A stretch of DNA of 64,000 nucleotides from Pseudomonas putida (GTDB taxonomy: Bacteria; Pseudomonadota; Gammaproteobacteria; Pseudomonadales; Pseudomonadaceae). Within the stretch, counting starts at the first letter, position 1; the number at the start of each line of letters is the position of its first letter. A model generated the notes under the pieces. It was not told where the DNA came from and searched no databases. It saw nothing but the letters and a program-made list of their open reading frames with translations. Of the stretch, positions 48,982-58,245 are shown piece by piece. The translations under genes were made by a program, and so were the position numbers. Location of the stretch: contig CP163498.1 of assembly GCA_041071465.1 (NCBI GenBank), forward strand, positions 4,358,001 to 4,422,000, in the 5' to 3' direction.

Positions 48982-51108
48982 TCAGAAGGTGTAATCCACC
49001 GTCGCAAAATACGAGCGCGGCATCCCCATCAACCACTGCTGCCCGCTGAACGCCGACTGCACATACTCGCGATCGAACAGGTTGTTCAACTGCAACCCCA
49101 GCCGTACATCAGGCAACACCTGCCAGGCGATGTTGGCATCGACCACGGTGTAGCCGGGGGCGCTTTGGGTATTGGCGGTGTCGGCATAACGCTCATCCAC
49201 ATAGCGCGCGCCAATGCCGGCTTCCACCTGTTGGCCGAAACCTTTGCTCAACCACAGGTTGGCGGTACGCCGTGGCACGTTTGCCGGCCGGTTGCCGGCA
49301 CGGTCCTGCGCCACGCCGCCGACCATCTCGTCGAAGTCGTCATACCTTGCGCGCACCAGCGATGCGTTGGCAGACACCTGCCATTGGTGCGCCAGCGCCA
49401 GTTCCAAGGTCGCTTCGAGGCCATCGGAGGTCTGCTGGCCAGCCTGTTGCTTCTCGTGGGTGATCGGGTCGTCTACCAGCAGCTTCTTCTTGACGATGTG
49501 GTAGGCGGCCAGTGTCCATTCGCCACGGCCTTCCCAGAAGCGCTGCTTCAGGCCTACCTCAGTCTGCTTCGCTTCGGTCAAGTCATAGTGCATCTGGGTG
49601 GGGCTGAGGCTGATGAGGTTGTTGACCCCTTCCTCGCTGGTGGAGTACTGGCCATACAGTGACAGGTCGTCAGTGACCGCGAACACCAGCCCAGCGCGCC
49701 AGTTGCCACCTTGCAGGCTGCGGTCACTGCGGCTGTCGTTGGTCAGGTTGTCGCGGTCGATGTGGTTCTGGTCGCGGCGCACGCCGGTTACCAGCGACAG
49801 CCGGTCGCTGAGCTGCAGGCGGTTCTCGGCGAACAGGGCAAAGGTATGGGTGGTGGACAAGGTTTGCGGTCGCAGCGGCGAGGCACTGTGGAACCCGCCG
49901 GGCTGCGGTTGCCATGGGTCGATGTAGTCGCCGCCGACATCGTTGTAGGGTGAATTGCTGTCGACGTTGAAGCGCACCTTGTTGTACTCGGCCCCGACCA
50001 CGGTCTTGCTGGCCAGGCCGAACAGGGTGTGGTCGAAGGTGAAGGTCTGGCGGTCGCCGAACTGTTCCTGGTTGTGCTTGATCTCCAGGTAGCTGCCGCG
50101 CAGCAACTGCTGACGCTCGGCGTCCCAGCTGTAGTCTTCGGCGTTGCGCCAGTGGCGGCGGCTCTTGATGTAGTACAGCTGGTTGCTGGCGCTGAGGTGG
50201 TCGTTCAGCGTCCAATCGGTGGTCAGCCGGGTCCACTCGTCGTCATAACGCTGCACGTCATTCTGTACGTTGTAGTTCTTGTTGCGCAGGCTACTGCGAT
50301 AGTGGCCGTCGATCAGCGGCGTGCCGTAGTAGTTGGCGGGCTGCGCCTCGCCACGGTCGTGGGCGAGGGTGAAGCTGAGGTCGTCACTGGCATCGAAACG
50401 CAGCGCTGCGCTAACGGCCAGGCTGCGCGAATGGGTGCGGTCGACCCAACCATTGCCATCTTGCTGGTTCAGCGTAAGGCGATAGCTCAGGCGCTCGCTG
50501 AGGCTGCCGCCGCTGTCCAGGCCGAGCTGCTGACGGTCCCATGAGCCGTAGCCCAGACGCAGGTGGTTGCGCACTTCGCCGGCAAACGGTTTTTTCGGGA
50601 TCACGTTGACGACCGCGCCGGTGGCGCCTTCGCCATGCAGTACCGAAGCCGGGCCGCGAATCACATCGATACGTTCGACCATCCACGGGTCGACAGGGAA
50701 CGTTTGCGTGCCGGCGCCGGTGTAAAGGCGCGCGCCGTCGAACAGGGTCATCACCGAACTGTGCCCGGCAAAGCCGCGGGCGGACAGGCCGGTGCCGCCG
50801 TCGCCTGGGGAGCCGACGAAGGTGATGCCCGGCGAGCGGGTCACCGCATCCTGCACGGTGAGGTTGTTGCGCTGCTGAATCTGCTCGGCACTGATGCTGC
50901 TGGTACTGGCGGGTGTTTCCAGGGCACTCAGGCCAAGGCGCGAGCCGGCCTGGGTAGGCGTGGCCAGGTCGATGGCGTGGCTGTCGAGGGTGTCGGTGAT
51001 GGCCGTGGAAGGCAAGGCCAGAGGCGGCGGGGCACGGTCATCGGCCAAGGCCGGCAGGGCGACGGCCAGGCAGGCCGCCAGGGGGTGAAGCTTGAACATA
51101 CGGGACAT
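48982..51108 (-). CDS. TonB-dependent receptor under cobalamin riboswitch
   Basis: A 708-residue receptor. A signal peptide (MSRMFKLHPLAACLAVALPA) is followed by a candidate TonB box (STAITDTLDS), the plug (SRLGLSALETPASTSSISAE, ERIDVIRGPASVLHGEGATG) and a barrel ending PRSYFATVDYTF. It is longer than classical BtuB (about 600 residues) and looks siderophore-type, with no STN domain. The B12 riboswitch upstream implies a corrinoid substrate. ATG 51108 has GTGGAACG upstream. Confidence 0.86.
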   Translation of the reverse strand: MSRMFKLHPLAACLAVALPALADDRAPPPLALPSTAITDTLDSHAIDLATPTQAGSRLGLSALETPASTSSISAEQIQQRNNLTVQDAVTRSPGITFVGSPGDGGTGLSARGFAGHSSVMTLFDGARLYTGAGTQTFPVDPWMVERIDVIRGPASVLHGEGATGAVVNVIPKKPFAGEVRNHLRLGYGSWDRQQLGLDSGGSLSERLSYRLTLNQQDGNGWVDRTHSRSLAVSAALRFDASDDLSFTLAHDRGEAQPANYYGTPLIDGHYRSSLRNKNYNVQNDVQRYDDEWTRLTTDWTLNDHLSASNQLYYIKSRRHWRNAEDYSWDAERQQLLRGSYLEIKHNQEQFGDRQTFTFDHTLFGLASKTVVGAEYNKVRFNVDSNSPYNDVGGDYIDPWQPQPGGFHSASPLRPQTLSTTHTFALFAENRLQLSDRLSLVTGVRRDQNHIDRDNLTNDSRSDRSLQGGNWRAGLVFAVTDDLSLYGQYSTSEEGVNNLISLSPTQMHYDLTEAKQTEVGLKQRFWEGRGEWTLAAYHIVKKKLLVDDPITHEKQQAGQQTSDGLEATLELALAHQWQVSANASLVRARYDDFDEMVGGVAQDRAGNRPANVPRRTANLWLSKGFGQQVEAGIGARYVDERYADTANTQSAPGYTVVDANIAWQVLPDVRLGLQLNNLFDREYVQSAFSGQQWLMGMPRSYFATVDYTF

Positions 51109-51231
51109 GTCGTTCCACTGCTGCAGGAATGAATGCATCCCGGTGGAAAACACGCAAAGGCGAACCATGCAGGCAGGCGCGCGCACGGATTCCGGCCTGC
51201 GCCCGCCCACCGCGGGTTGCCAAGTGAAGCT

Positions 51232-51420
51232 CCAGGCCGGTCTCCGGGCTTGCGAGGGGCATGAAACCTTCACCTTCCCATGCCGGAGCACAGTGGTATC
51301 TCGAAGGGTTCGCTCGCTTACCGTTGCGGGGGCAGCGCCGGACTTGTCGTGGGCAACACGACGCACCGGCTTCCCGTTTCACCCTGCGCGCGGCGGCGCA
51401 GGACACCTGAAACTGGCGCG
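51232..51420 (-). ncRNA. Cobalamin riboswitch (upstream of TonB receptor)
   Basis: Minus-strand leader containing AAACGGGAAGC, CTGCCCCCGCAACGGTAAGC, ACCACTGTG, GGGAAGGTG and the B12 box GCCCGGAGACCGGCCTGG at 51232-51249. The 5' arm begins at GTTTCAGGTG near 51416. A GC-rich stem (GCAGGC/GCCTGC) lies between it and the receptor start. It should repress the receptor when B12 is available. The rest of the 431-base gap (51421-51539) holds nothing I can name. Confidence 0.92.
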
Positions 51421-51539
51421 CATCTGACCATTGAAACGCGGGGGCGTCAAATTTGCTTGGGCAATGGAGGTGGGTTAGGCCTGCAAAGGCTAGCGTCCGC
51501 GGCGCCGCGAAACCCGTGCCTCGATGTTCTTGCGCCCGA

Positions 51540-52058
51540 TCAACAGCGGGGGCTTTCTACCACCGGCTCATCCGCCAGCCATTTGTACATCACCAGGCAG
51601 TCCACCAGCCCCAGGCGGGCATGGCGATAGGCCTTGGGCAAGCGGCCAACGGTCTCGAAGCCCAGCTTGTGCCAAAGCGCCACGGCCACTTCATTGCTGG
51701 CCACCACCGAGTTGAACTGCAGGGCCAGAAAACCTTCCTGGCGCGCCAGCTTCTGCGAGTGTTCGCACATCAGGCGCGCCACGCCCCGGCCGCGCGCCTG
51801 TTCGCAGACCATGTAGCCGCAATTGCCCACATGTGCGCCAGGCCCGGCAGCATTGGCCTTGAGGTAGTAGGAACCCAGCAGCTCGCCATCTTCTTCAGCC
51901 AGCAACGTATGCAAGGGCAGCTCCAGCCACAGCTGGCGAGCCTGTTCGACGCTCAGGGCTGGCTCGAAGGCGTAGGTTTCACGGGCCTGGACAATGGCTT
52001 GGAAGGTAGGCCAGAAGCGGTCGAAGTCTTCGGGCGTCATGGGGCGAATGTGGATCAT
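51540..52058 (-). CDS. GNAT-family N-acetyltransferase
   Basis: A 172-residue GNAT protein starting MIHIRPMTPEDFDRFWPTFQ with AGGA upstream. The CoA-binding segment is GYMVCEQARGRGVARLMCEH, with the later NEVAVALWHKLGFETVGRLP. It resembles phosphinothricin/L-amino-acid acetyltransferases of the YncA type. The substrate is unconfirmed. Confidence 0.85.
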   Translation of the reverse strand: MIHIRPMTPEDFDRFWPTFQAIVQARETYAFEPALSVEQARQLWLELPLHTLLAEEDGELLGSYYLKANAAGPGAHVGNCGYMVCEQARGRGVARLMCEHSQKLARQEGFLALQFNSVVASNEVAVALWHKLGFETVGRLPKAYRHARLGLVDCLVMYKWLADEPVVESPRC

Positions 52059-52136
52059 GCGGGTTCCTGCGCGGGCTAAGCCGCCCAGTCTGGGTGGCGC
52101 GGCGCCGTCGCGCAAGGGCGGCGACGCCGTTTGTGC

Positions 52137-52490
52137 TCAACCGTTGGCCTTGCCCACCGCGTCCATGGCACGCGCTGAGTAGACCAGTGCGGCCCCAGCA
52201 TTCATCGCCACCGCTACGCCAAGCGCTTCGGCAATTTCCTCGCGGCTGGCGCCATGCTTGACCGCCTGTTGCGAATGCACGGCGATGCAGCCGTCGCAGC
52301 GGGTGGTCACGGCCACGGCCAGAGAAATCAGCTCGCGGGTCTTGGCGTCCAGGTGGTTGGTCTTGGCCCCAGCACCGCTGGCGGTCACATAACCGGCCAC
52401 GGTGTCGGGTGAGAGTTGCTTGAGATCGCCGATGCCGGCCATCAACTGCTTACGGTAGGCGTCCCAGTCCATCATGCTCATCGTCTTCAC
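52137..52490 (-). CDS. AhpD-like carboxymuconolactone decarboxylase family protein
   Basis: A 117-residue protein with the redox CxxC and following His: TRCDGCIAVHSQQAVKHGAS near residue 68, then EEIAEALGVAVAMNAGAALV. The family gives peroxide-linked thiol redox activity or decarboxylation; the CxxC favours the AhpD type. It is a single-gene unit downstream of lpxO behind a hairpin. Confidence 0.88.
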   Translation of the reverse strand: MKTMSMMDWDAYRKQLMAGIGDLKQLSPDTVAGYVTASGAGAKTNHLDAKTRELISLAVAVTTRCDGCIAVHSQQAVKHGASREEIAEALGVAVAMNAGAALVYSARAMDAVGKANG

Positions 52491-52582
52491 CTTGGGGGGG
52501 TTGCGAGTGGAGCTTTCAGGCTAGTCGAAGAGTGGCAAGTGCGAGGCTTGTACTTTGGTGGTCATGCAGTGGGCCTTTGGCA

Positions 52583-52603
52583 GCGGGCTTGCCCCAAGCC
52601 CGC
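52583..52603 (-). terminator. Hairpin downstream of lpxO
   Basis: Perfect 8-bp stem GCGGGCTT / AAGCCCGC with a 5-base loop, 12 bases past the lpxO stop. Confidence 0.5.
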
Positions 52604-52614
52604 GCCTACACGGT

Positions 52615-53514
52615 TCAGATGTAGATGAACACCAGCACCAACGCTGCGACCACTGCCCATTTCTCCAGGTAGTAACGCATGCGGTTGCGCTTCTTCAGCG
52701 CCTTGCCACGCTCGCGGATCTTGTAGATACGGGTGAACAGGCGGTTGATGCCCCCGGTCTTGTCGCTGGCATCGTTGGGCGCAGCGGCGGCGGCCATCAC
52801 ATTTCGGCTGAACCAGCGGTTGAACGCGGTTGCCCAGCGGTACTTGAGCGGGCGTTCGACGTCGCAGAACAGGATGATGCGGTTGTGCTCGGTGGTGTTG
52901 GCCGCGTAGTGGATGTAGGTTTCGTCGAAGATCACCCCCTCGCCATCGCGCCACGAGTACTTCTCGCCGTCCACGTCGATGTAGCAGCCGTCGTCGTTCG
53001 GCGTGTCCAGGCCAAGGTGGTAGCGGTACGAGCCCGCATAGGGGTCACGGTGGCGCACCAGCTTGGCACCCGGCGGCAGGGTGGCGAACATGGCGGCCTT
53101 GACCGTGCCGATACCTTGCAACAGCTCGGTGGTGCGTGGGCACAGCGCCATCGCCGACGGGTGGCTCTCGCCGTACCACTTCAAGTAGAAGCGCTTCCAG
53201 CCGGTTTTGAAGAACGAGTTGAAACCGACGTCATCGTAATTGTCGGACTTCTTGATTTCGCCTACGTGCAGCAGCTGGCGGCCTTCCTCGCGGATCTCCT
53301 GCCAGTGGTCCTGCAGCGGTTTCAGTTCGGGAAAAGCCTCGACCGGCAGGTAAGGCTTGGCCGGGTGCTTGGAAAACAGGTACAGAAAGCTGTTGACCGG
53401 GGCCAGGAAGCTGGAGTGGTCGCCCAGCTGACGCGTCAGCTTGTGGCGAACCCGACCGCGCAGGTGAACATAGGCGATCGAGAAGACGAAGATAAGTACG
53501 AGTGCAATTTTCAT
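52615..53514 (-). CDS. lpxO: Lipid A 2-hydroxylase (LpxO-like dioxygenase)
   Basis: A 299-residue Fe(II)/2-oxoglutarate dioxygenase of the aspartyl/asparaginyl hydroxylase fold. Hydrophobic segments at both ends (MKIALVLIFVFSIAYVHLRG; WAVVAALVLVFIYI) anchor it in the inner membrane. Iron ligands lie in KLVRHRDPYAGSYRYHLG (His, Asp) and FDETYIHYAANTTEHNR (His). The enzyme hydroxylates a secondary acyl chain of lipid A. The length is normal. It is divergent from thpR. Confidence 0.9.
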   Translation of the reverse strand: MKIALVLIFVFSIAYVHLRGRVRHKLTRQLGDHSSFLAPVNSFLYLFSKHPAKPYLPVEAFPELKPLQDHWQEIREEGRQLLHVGEIKKSDNYDDVGFNSFFKTGWKRFYLKWYGESHPSAMALCPRTTELLQGIGTVKAAMFATLPPGAKLVRHRDPYAGSYRYHLGLDTPNDDGCYIDVDGEKYSWRDGEGVIFDETYIHYAANTTEHNRIILFCDVERPLKYRWATAFNRWFSRNVMAAAAAPNDASDKTGGINRLFTRIYKIRERGKALKKRNRMRYYLEKWAVVAALVLVFIYI

Positions 53515-53672
53515 GGACGTTTACTTGTCGAAAAATGGCCATGCGCCATGGCATAAGCTCGCCAGCATAAACAATCATGGGGGCAGTTTGTACTTATTGT
53601 TACGAAACGGTGGGGCGACATTGGTGTAATGCCCTACAGTCTTGCGCAAACGTTTCATGTCAGGGAGTTTGT

Positions 53673-54218
53673 ATGGTTCAGGATATACGCCCCAGCGGTA
53701 GCCCGTTCAAACGGCTGTTCTTCGCCTTGCCGGTCAACGATGCCCAGCGCAGTGCTCTGGCCCAATGGCGCCGGGGCCTGAGCCTGCGCAGCGGCAAACC
53801 GGTGCCGGCAGCCAATTTCCACGTCACGCTGCTGTTCCTCGGTGATGTGGACGCCGCCCAGCTGCCAGCGATCTGCGCGGCGGTCGATCAACTGGCGCTG
53901 CCGGCCACGGCGCCGCGGCTGTTGCTCGACCGTTTGCAGGTGTGGCAGCGGGCCGGAGCGCTGGTGCTGGAGGCACAGCAGACACCGCCGGCCCTGTTGC
54001 ACCTGGTGTACGGCTTGCAGCAGGCGCTGCTGCCGCTGGGGGTGGAGGCGGCCAACCGTGAGTATCGGCCGCACCTGACGCTGTCCAGGGACTACCACGG
54101 CCAGCCACCCGAGGCCAGCAGCGCGCCGGAGTTCTACCTCACCGCGCGACACTTCACGCTTTACGAGTCGCGCAAGGGCGCCTACTGGCCATTGGCGCAG
54201 TGGCCGCTGGCGCAATGA
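53673..54218 (+). CDS. thpR: RNA 2',3'-cyclic phosphodiesterase (2H family)
   Basis: A 181-residue 2H phosphoesterase. The two HxT motifs are HVTLLFLG (about residue 50) and HLTLSRD (about residue 132). RLFFALPVNDAQRSALAQWR is the family start. ATG 53673 has GGGAG upstream; an open frame upstream is not used. It hydrolyses 2',3'-cyclic phosphate ends of RNA. It is convergent with the TonB receptor (7 bases between stops). Confidence 0.9.
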   Translation: MVQDIRPSGSPFKRLFFALPVNDAQRSALAQWRRGLSLRSGKPVPAANFHVTLLFLGDVDAAQLPAICAAVDQLALPATAPRLLLDRLQVWQRAGALVLEAQQTPPALLHLVYGLQQALLPLGVEAANREYRPHLTLSRDYHGQPPEASSAPEFYLTARHFTLYESRKGAYWPLAQWPLAQ

Positions 54219-54225
54219 CCTGGGG

Positions 54226-56655
54226 TTAGAGCTCTGGGGTGTACTTGACCGTCAACAGGAAGTTACGCGGCTCGCCATAGTTGTTGCTGCCATTGAGCTG
54301 GTTGAAGCCTGCGACCCAGTACTTCTTGTCGAACAGGTTGTTGGCGTTGACGGCAACGTTCACTTCCGGGGTCAGCTGATAGGCCAGGCGCGCGCTCCAC
54401 ACCGTATAGCCCGGCACGGTGTAGGTGCGCTCGTAACCCAGGGTATGGCTTTGGGTGGTGAAGCCAAGGCCTGTACTCCAGCGCTGGCCGTCCAGTGGCA
54501 GCGTGTAATCGGCCCAGGCGCGCAGCATGTGTTTGGGTGTCCACTGGCTGAATGTGCGGCCTTTGTCGACAGGGTCTTCAAGGAATTTGGTGGTGTTGTA
54601 GGTGTAGCCTGCGAACAATTGCAGGCCACTCAGCACTTCACCGCTGATCTCGGCTTCGACACCCTGGCTGCGTACCTTGCCCGACGCTGTTGAGCAGTAC
54701 CAGTCATCGCAGGCGAACCCCGAGGCTGTATCGGTGACCGCGCGGTTTTCCTGATCGTAGCGGAACAGCGCGATCGAAGCGTTGACCCGGCCGTCAAGCA
54801 GTTCACCCTTGAAGCCCGTTTCGTAGTTGCTGCCGATCACCGGTTTGAGCGGTGTATTGCCAACGGCGCGTTCGGTTTGCGGTACGAAGACGTCTGTGTA
54901 GCTGGCGTACCAGGCCCATTCGCGGGTCAGGTCGTAGACAAAACCTGCATACGGGGTGACCTCACCCGTTTCGGTCATGCGGCTGGTGGGGTTGACCTGG
55001 CCCGGGTTCAGCCCGCGGTACGTGGTGCTTGCGTAGCTGTAGTCGAACCAGCTGACGCGTGACCCAAGAATCAGCGTCAACCTGTCGGTCGGTTTGACGC
55101 GCCAGGCACCGTACAGTCCTTTCTGGCGAATATCATAGCCACTGCTTTCGTGGCGCCCGAAGGGCGCGGCAAGCAGGCTGTCACGGCTAGGCTCGGGGCG
55201 GTCATGGTCGATGTCGAAGATGCTGTCATTGCCACCAAAGGTGCGCCAGTAACCATCATCGCTGGTGAGCTTGGAGTAGTTGCCGCCAAAGGTCACTTCA
55301 TGTGCTACGGGGCCTGTGTCGAAGTGGCCGACCACGTTCATGTCCAGGCCCAGCTTGGTGGAATGGAAGTCGGTGATCCAGTCTGCATACTCGACGCCAC
55401 TGCCGTCAGGCTCAAGGCCTTCACCGACGGTCTGGGTGCGCTGGTGGGTCGACGTGTTGGTCTCGTCCATGCGCACTGCAGCGGCCTTGAAAGCCCAGTC
55501 CTCGTTGAAACGGTGCTCCAGGTCCAGGTAATAGGTGGTGACGTCGGTCTCGGCACGGCTCCAGCGAGCGCCGGTGTAGGTCGAGCGCGGTACGTCGACC
55601 GGCTTGCCCGTGGCGTAGCGGGGGATACCCCGCAGCATCGGTCGCGACTGCTGGCGGTTGTAGCTGATGCCAGCACCCACGGTAGTGGCGTCATTCAGGT
55701 CGATGTCCAGCGCGCCGTACAACGAATGCGATTTGCTCCACTGGTAGTCGATGAAGCTGTCGCTTTGGTCTTCGTCGGCCACGAGCCTTCCGCGTACACG
55801 GCCATCGGCGGTCAACGGGCCGCCGGCGTCAAGCTGCAGGCCGTAATGGTCCCAGGAGCCAGCTTTGCCGGTGAGGGTAACGGTCGGGGTTGCCTGGCCG
55901 CGCTTGCGCACCAGGTTGATCGCGCCGCCGGGGCTACCTGTGCCCTGCAGCAGGCCTGAAGCACCGCGCAGGATCTCCACTCGGTCGAAGAACACCAGGT
56001 CCTGGGTTGCCCAGTTGCCCAGCGAATAGTTGTTTCGCGGAATCGGCACACCGTCGTACTGCCAGTCATCGATCTGGAAACCACGCGAGGTCACCACCAC
56101 GCCAGGGCCAATGCCCTGCGCGCCGACAATGCCCGTGGTGTGGTTGAGCGCGTCCTGCAAATCGGTGATGCCCTGGTCATCCAGTTGCTTGCGCGTGATG
56201 ACGGTGACCGACTGGGGGATCTCCTTGAGAGTGTGCGTGCCTTTGCCGAGGGTCACCGCACGGGCGGCATAGGAACCTGTGCCTTCGCTGGTTGCATCCA
56301 CGTAGTTGTCGGTGATGCTGGTGCTGCCCAGCTCCATGACGTCGCCGCCCAGGCTGGCGGGGGCGACACTGAAATGCCCCTCGCTGGAAACCCGCAGCTG
56401 CAGGCCGCTGCCGGCCAGAGCAGCTTGCATGGCCTGTTCGGCACTCATCTGGCCGACCACGGCAGGTGCTTGCTTGCCGCGCACCAGTGCAGGCTCCAGC
56501 GCGATGATGTGGCCGCTTTGGCTGGCGATGCGGTTGAGCGTTTGAGCCAGGCTGGCGGGCGGCAGGTCGAACATCTGGGTTTGCGCCTGGGCTAGCACGT
56601 TGAAGCTGGCCAAGGCGGCGACCAGAGGCAGGGCGCGGGGCAAGGGGTTGTACAC
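54226..56655 (-). CDS. STN-containing TonB siderophore receptor (FpvA/FoxA type)
   Basis: An 809-residue receptor. Signal peptide at 1-24, then a secretin/TonB N-terminal (STN) signalling domain (MFDLPPASLAQTLNRIASQS; about residues 27-105). The plug has KEIPQSVTVITRKQLDDQGI and DRVEILRGASGLLQGTGSPG. The barrel ends LLTVKYTPEL. The STN domain passes ligand occupancy to the FecR-like anti-sigma encoded upstream, which releases the ECF sigma factor. The siderophore is unknown. Confidence 0.9.
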   Translation of the reverse strand: MYNPLPRALPLVAALASFNVLAQAQTQMFDLPPASLAQTLNRIASQSGHIIALEPALVRGKQAPAVVGQMSAEQAMQAALAGSGLQLRVSSEGHFSVAPASLGGDVMELGSTSITDNYVDATSEGTGSYAARAVTLGKGTHTLKEIPQSVTVITRKQLDDQGITDLQDALNHTTGIVGAQGIGPGVVVTSRGFQIDDWQYDGVPIPRNNYSLGNWATQDLVFFDRVEILRGASGLLQGTGSPGGAINLVRKRGQATPTVTLTGKAGSWDHYGLQLDAGGPLTADGRVRGRLVADEDQSDSFIDYQWSKSHSLYGALDIDLNDATTVGAGISYNRQQSRPMLRGIPRYATGKPVDVPRSTYTGARWSRAETDVTTYYLDLEHRFNEDWAFKAAAVRMDETNTSTHQRTQTVGEGLEPDGSGVEYADWITDFHSTKLGLDMNVVGHFDTGPVAHEVTFGGNYSKLTSDDGYWRTFGGNDSIFDIDHDRPEPSRDSLLAAPFGRHESSGYDIRQKGLYGAWRVKPTDRLTLILGSRVSWFDYSYASTTYRGLNPGQVNPTSRMTETGEVTPYAGFVYDLTREWAWYASYTDVFVPQTERAVGNTPLKPVIGSNYETGFKGELLDGRVNASIALFRYDQENRAVTDTASGFACDDWYCSTASGKVRSQGVEAEISGEVLSGLQLFAGYTYNTTKFLEDPVDKGRTFSQWTPKHMLRAWADYTLPLDGQRWSTGLGFTTQSHTLGYERTYTVPGYTVWSARLAYQLTPEVNVAVNANNLFDKKYWVAGFNQLNGSNNYGEPRNFLLTVKYTPEL

Positions 56656-56732
56656 GGATTACTCCCGAATGAAGTGGCTGTCAGGAGGTATGTGGGACGA
56701 ACAAAAAAAACTTGCCACTATTGCGAATGATT

Positions 56733-56752
56733 TTGATAAATATTTTTATCAA
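56733..56752. promoter_or_regulatory. Perfect AT-rich palindrome before receptor
   Basis: Arms TTGATAAA / TTTATCAA around TATT. It overlaps the FecR stop and lies 78 bases upstream of the receptor ATG. GATAAA...TTTATC resembles the inverted hexamers of a Fur box, so it may give the receptor iron control of its own; a weak terminator is the alternative. Confidence 0.45.
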
Positions 56753-57723
56753 GAGGTTTTCAGGTCGATCAGCATCAGCCACGGGCCATAGCGTTCCACG
56801 CTGATTGGCAGCGCTTCGGCCAACGCCTTCAACGCCTGTTGTGGCTGGTCCAGAGGAAATACGCCTTGTACCCGCAGACCGCGTGCCGCGGGGGCGAGCC
56901 GAATGTAGCCACGCTGGTAGGGGCGCAGCGCGTCGACCACCTCATGCAGGGGCTGGTCGAGGACTTCCAGGCGGCCCTCCAGCCATGCAGCGCGTTGCTG
57001 TTGTTCGCCCGTCAGCCGTTCGAGGGTGTTACTGCGCAGCAGCGCGGCCTGCCCTTGCTGCAGCTCGGCCCATTGGCCATCGGCCAAACTGGCGCGGACA
57101 CTGTGCTGCAGTACCACCACCCGGGTGGCATCTTCCTCCTGGCTGACCAGAAAGCGCGTTCCCAACGCCTGCACTTGCCCTTGCGCGGTGCGCACGCGCA
57201 GGGGACGCAGCGGGTCGCGCGCGACCTGGATCAGCAACTCACCGTGACGCAGCACCACAAGACGCTGCCCGGCATCGAACTGCACGTCGACCGCACTGGC
57301 GCTGTTCAGGCTCAGGCGACTGCCGTCCGCCAAAGTGAAGCTGCGTCGCTCGCCACGGCCTGTGTGCAAGTCGGCCAGCCAGCCTTGGGCAGTGTCACTG
57401 CGCCATCCACCCCACAGCGCCGTGCCCAACAGCCCCAGGCTTGCCATGGCGCCCAGTACGTCACGCCGTGAGCGAGTCGGCTGCATCAGCAATCGGCGCG
57501 CCTCTGCGGCTTGGCCAGGGGCCCGTTGATCGAGGGCGTGCAATGCGGCGAGCGGATGGCCAAGGCGTTGTTCCAGTCGGTTCCAGGCCTGTTGATGAGC
57601 GGGGTCCTGCTGCAGCCAGAGCCTGACCCGTTGCAGCAGCGCTGCATCAGGCGTAGCGGCCCTGAGCTCGACCATCCAGTCGATGGCCTGCTCGCTGACC
57701 CGGTCGAGGGCTGGCCTGCTCAT
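56749..57723 (-). CDS. FecR-family anti-sigma factor
   Basis: A 324-residue inner-membrane regulator. The cytoplasmic N-terminal domain (AIDWMVELRAATPDAALLQR, QDPAHQQAWNRLEQ) binds the sigma factor. A helix near residues 97-115 (GAMASLGLLGTALWGG) precedes the periplasmic FecR domain (TLADGSRLSLNSASAVDVQF). ATG 57723 overlaps the sigma stop as ATGA. It transmits the signal from the STN receptor downstream. Confidence 0.9.
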   Translation of the reverse strand: MSRPALDRVSEQAIDWMVELRAATPDAALLQRVRLWLQQDPAHQQAWNRLEQRLGHPLAALHALDQRAPGQAAEARRLLMQPTRSRRDVLGAMASLGLLGTALWGGWRSDTAQGWLADLHTGRGERRSFTLADGSRLSLNSASAVDVQFDAGQRLVVLRHGELLIQVARDPLRPLRVRTAQGQVQALGTRFLVSQEEDATRVVVLQHSVRASLADGQWAELQQGQAALLRSNTLERLTGEQQQRAAWLEGRLEVLDQPLHEVVDALRPYQRGYIRLAPAARGLRVQGVFPLDQPQQALKALAEALPISVERYGPWLMLIDLKTS

Positions 57724-58226
57724 GCCTGCACCTCGCACAGGTAACATTGGCGAAGCGCCTGTTTCATGTAGCGGCTGACCGAGCGCTCGCTGATCTGCAG
57801 CTTTGCGGCGATGTCGGCGTAGTGCATGCCGTCGAGCTGGCTATAGAGGAAGGTGGCTTTGACGACCGCTGGCAAGCCGTCCAGTGCCTGATCGATGGTC
57901 ACCAGGGCCTCGATCAGCAGCAGCTGCTCCTCGGCCGATGGCGCTACGGCCTCCGGCAGCCGCGCCAGATGTTCCAGATAGGCGTGCTCGAGCTGGCGAC
58001 GACGGTGGCGGTCGAAGATCAGCCGGCGAGCAATGATGGTGAGGTAGGCGCGAGGCTGCTGAATGCTGTCTGGATCGACACGCGCGCCGAGCATCTGGCA
58101 GAACGTTTCGGCCGCGGTATCTTCGGCGTCGGCGTGGTTACGCAGGCGTTTGTGGATATGCTGGAGCAACCAGCGATGGTGGTCGCTGAAGAAAAAGCCC
58201 AGTTTACGGGTCGATGTGCTGTCCAA
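57720..58226 (-). CDS. ECF sigma factor, FecI-like
   Basis: A 168-residue iron-starvation sigma factor. Region 2 is HADAEDTAAETFCQMLGAR with LTIIARRLIFDRHRRRQLE, and region 4 is YADIAAKLQISERSVSRYMK. The frame opens at TTG (58226); no ATG or GTG is available upstream in frame, so the exact start is uncertain. It should transcribe the downstream receptor. A Fur-like site directly upstream suggests repression by iron. Confidence 0.88.
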   Translation of the reverse strand: MDSTSTRKLGFFFSDHHRWLLQHIHKRLRNHADAEDTAAETFCQMLGARVDPDSIQQPRAYLTIIARRLIFDRHRRRQLEHAYLEHLARLPEAVAPSAEEQLLLIEALVTIDQALDGLPAVVKATFLYSQLDGMHYADIAAKLQISERSVSRYMKQALRQCYLCEVQA

Positions 58227-58245
58227 CGCCTGGTATCCGGTCGTG

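Noticed and set aside
56699..56712. Run of eight A bases (AAAAAAAA) as terminator
   Set aside because: No stem precedes it in either direction.
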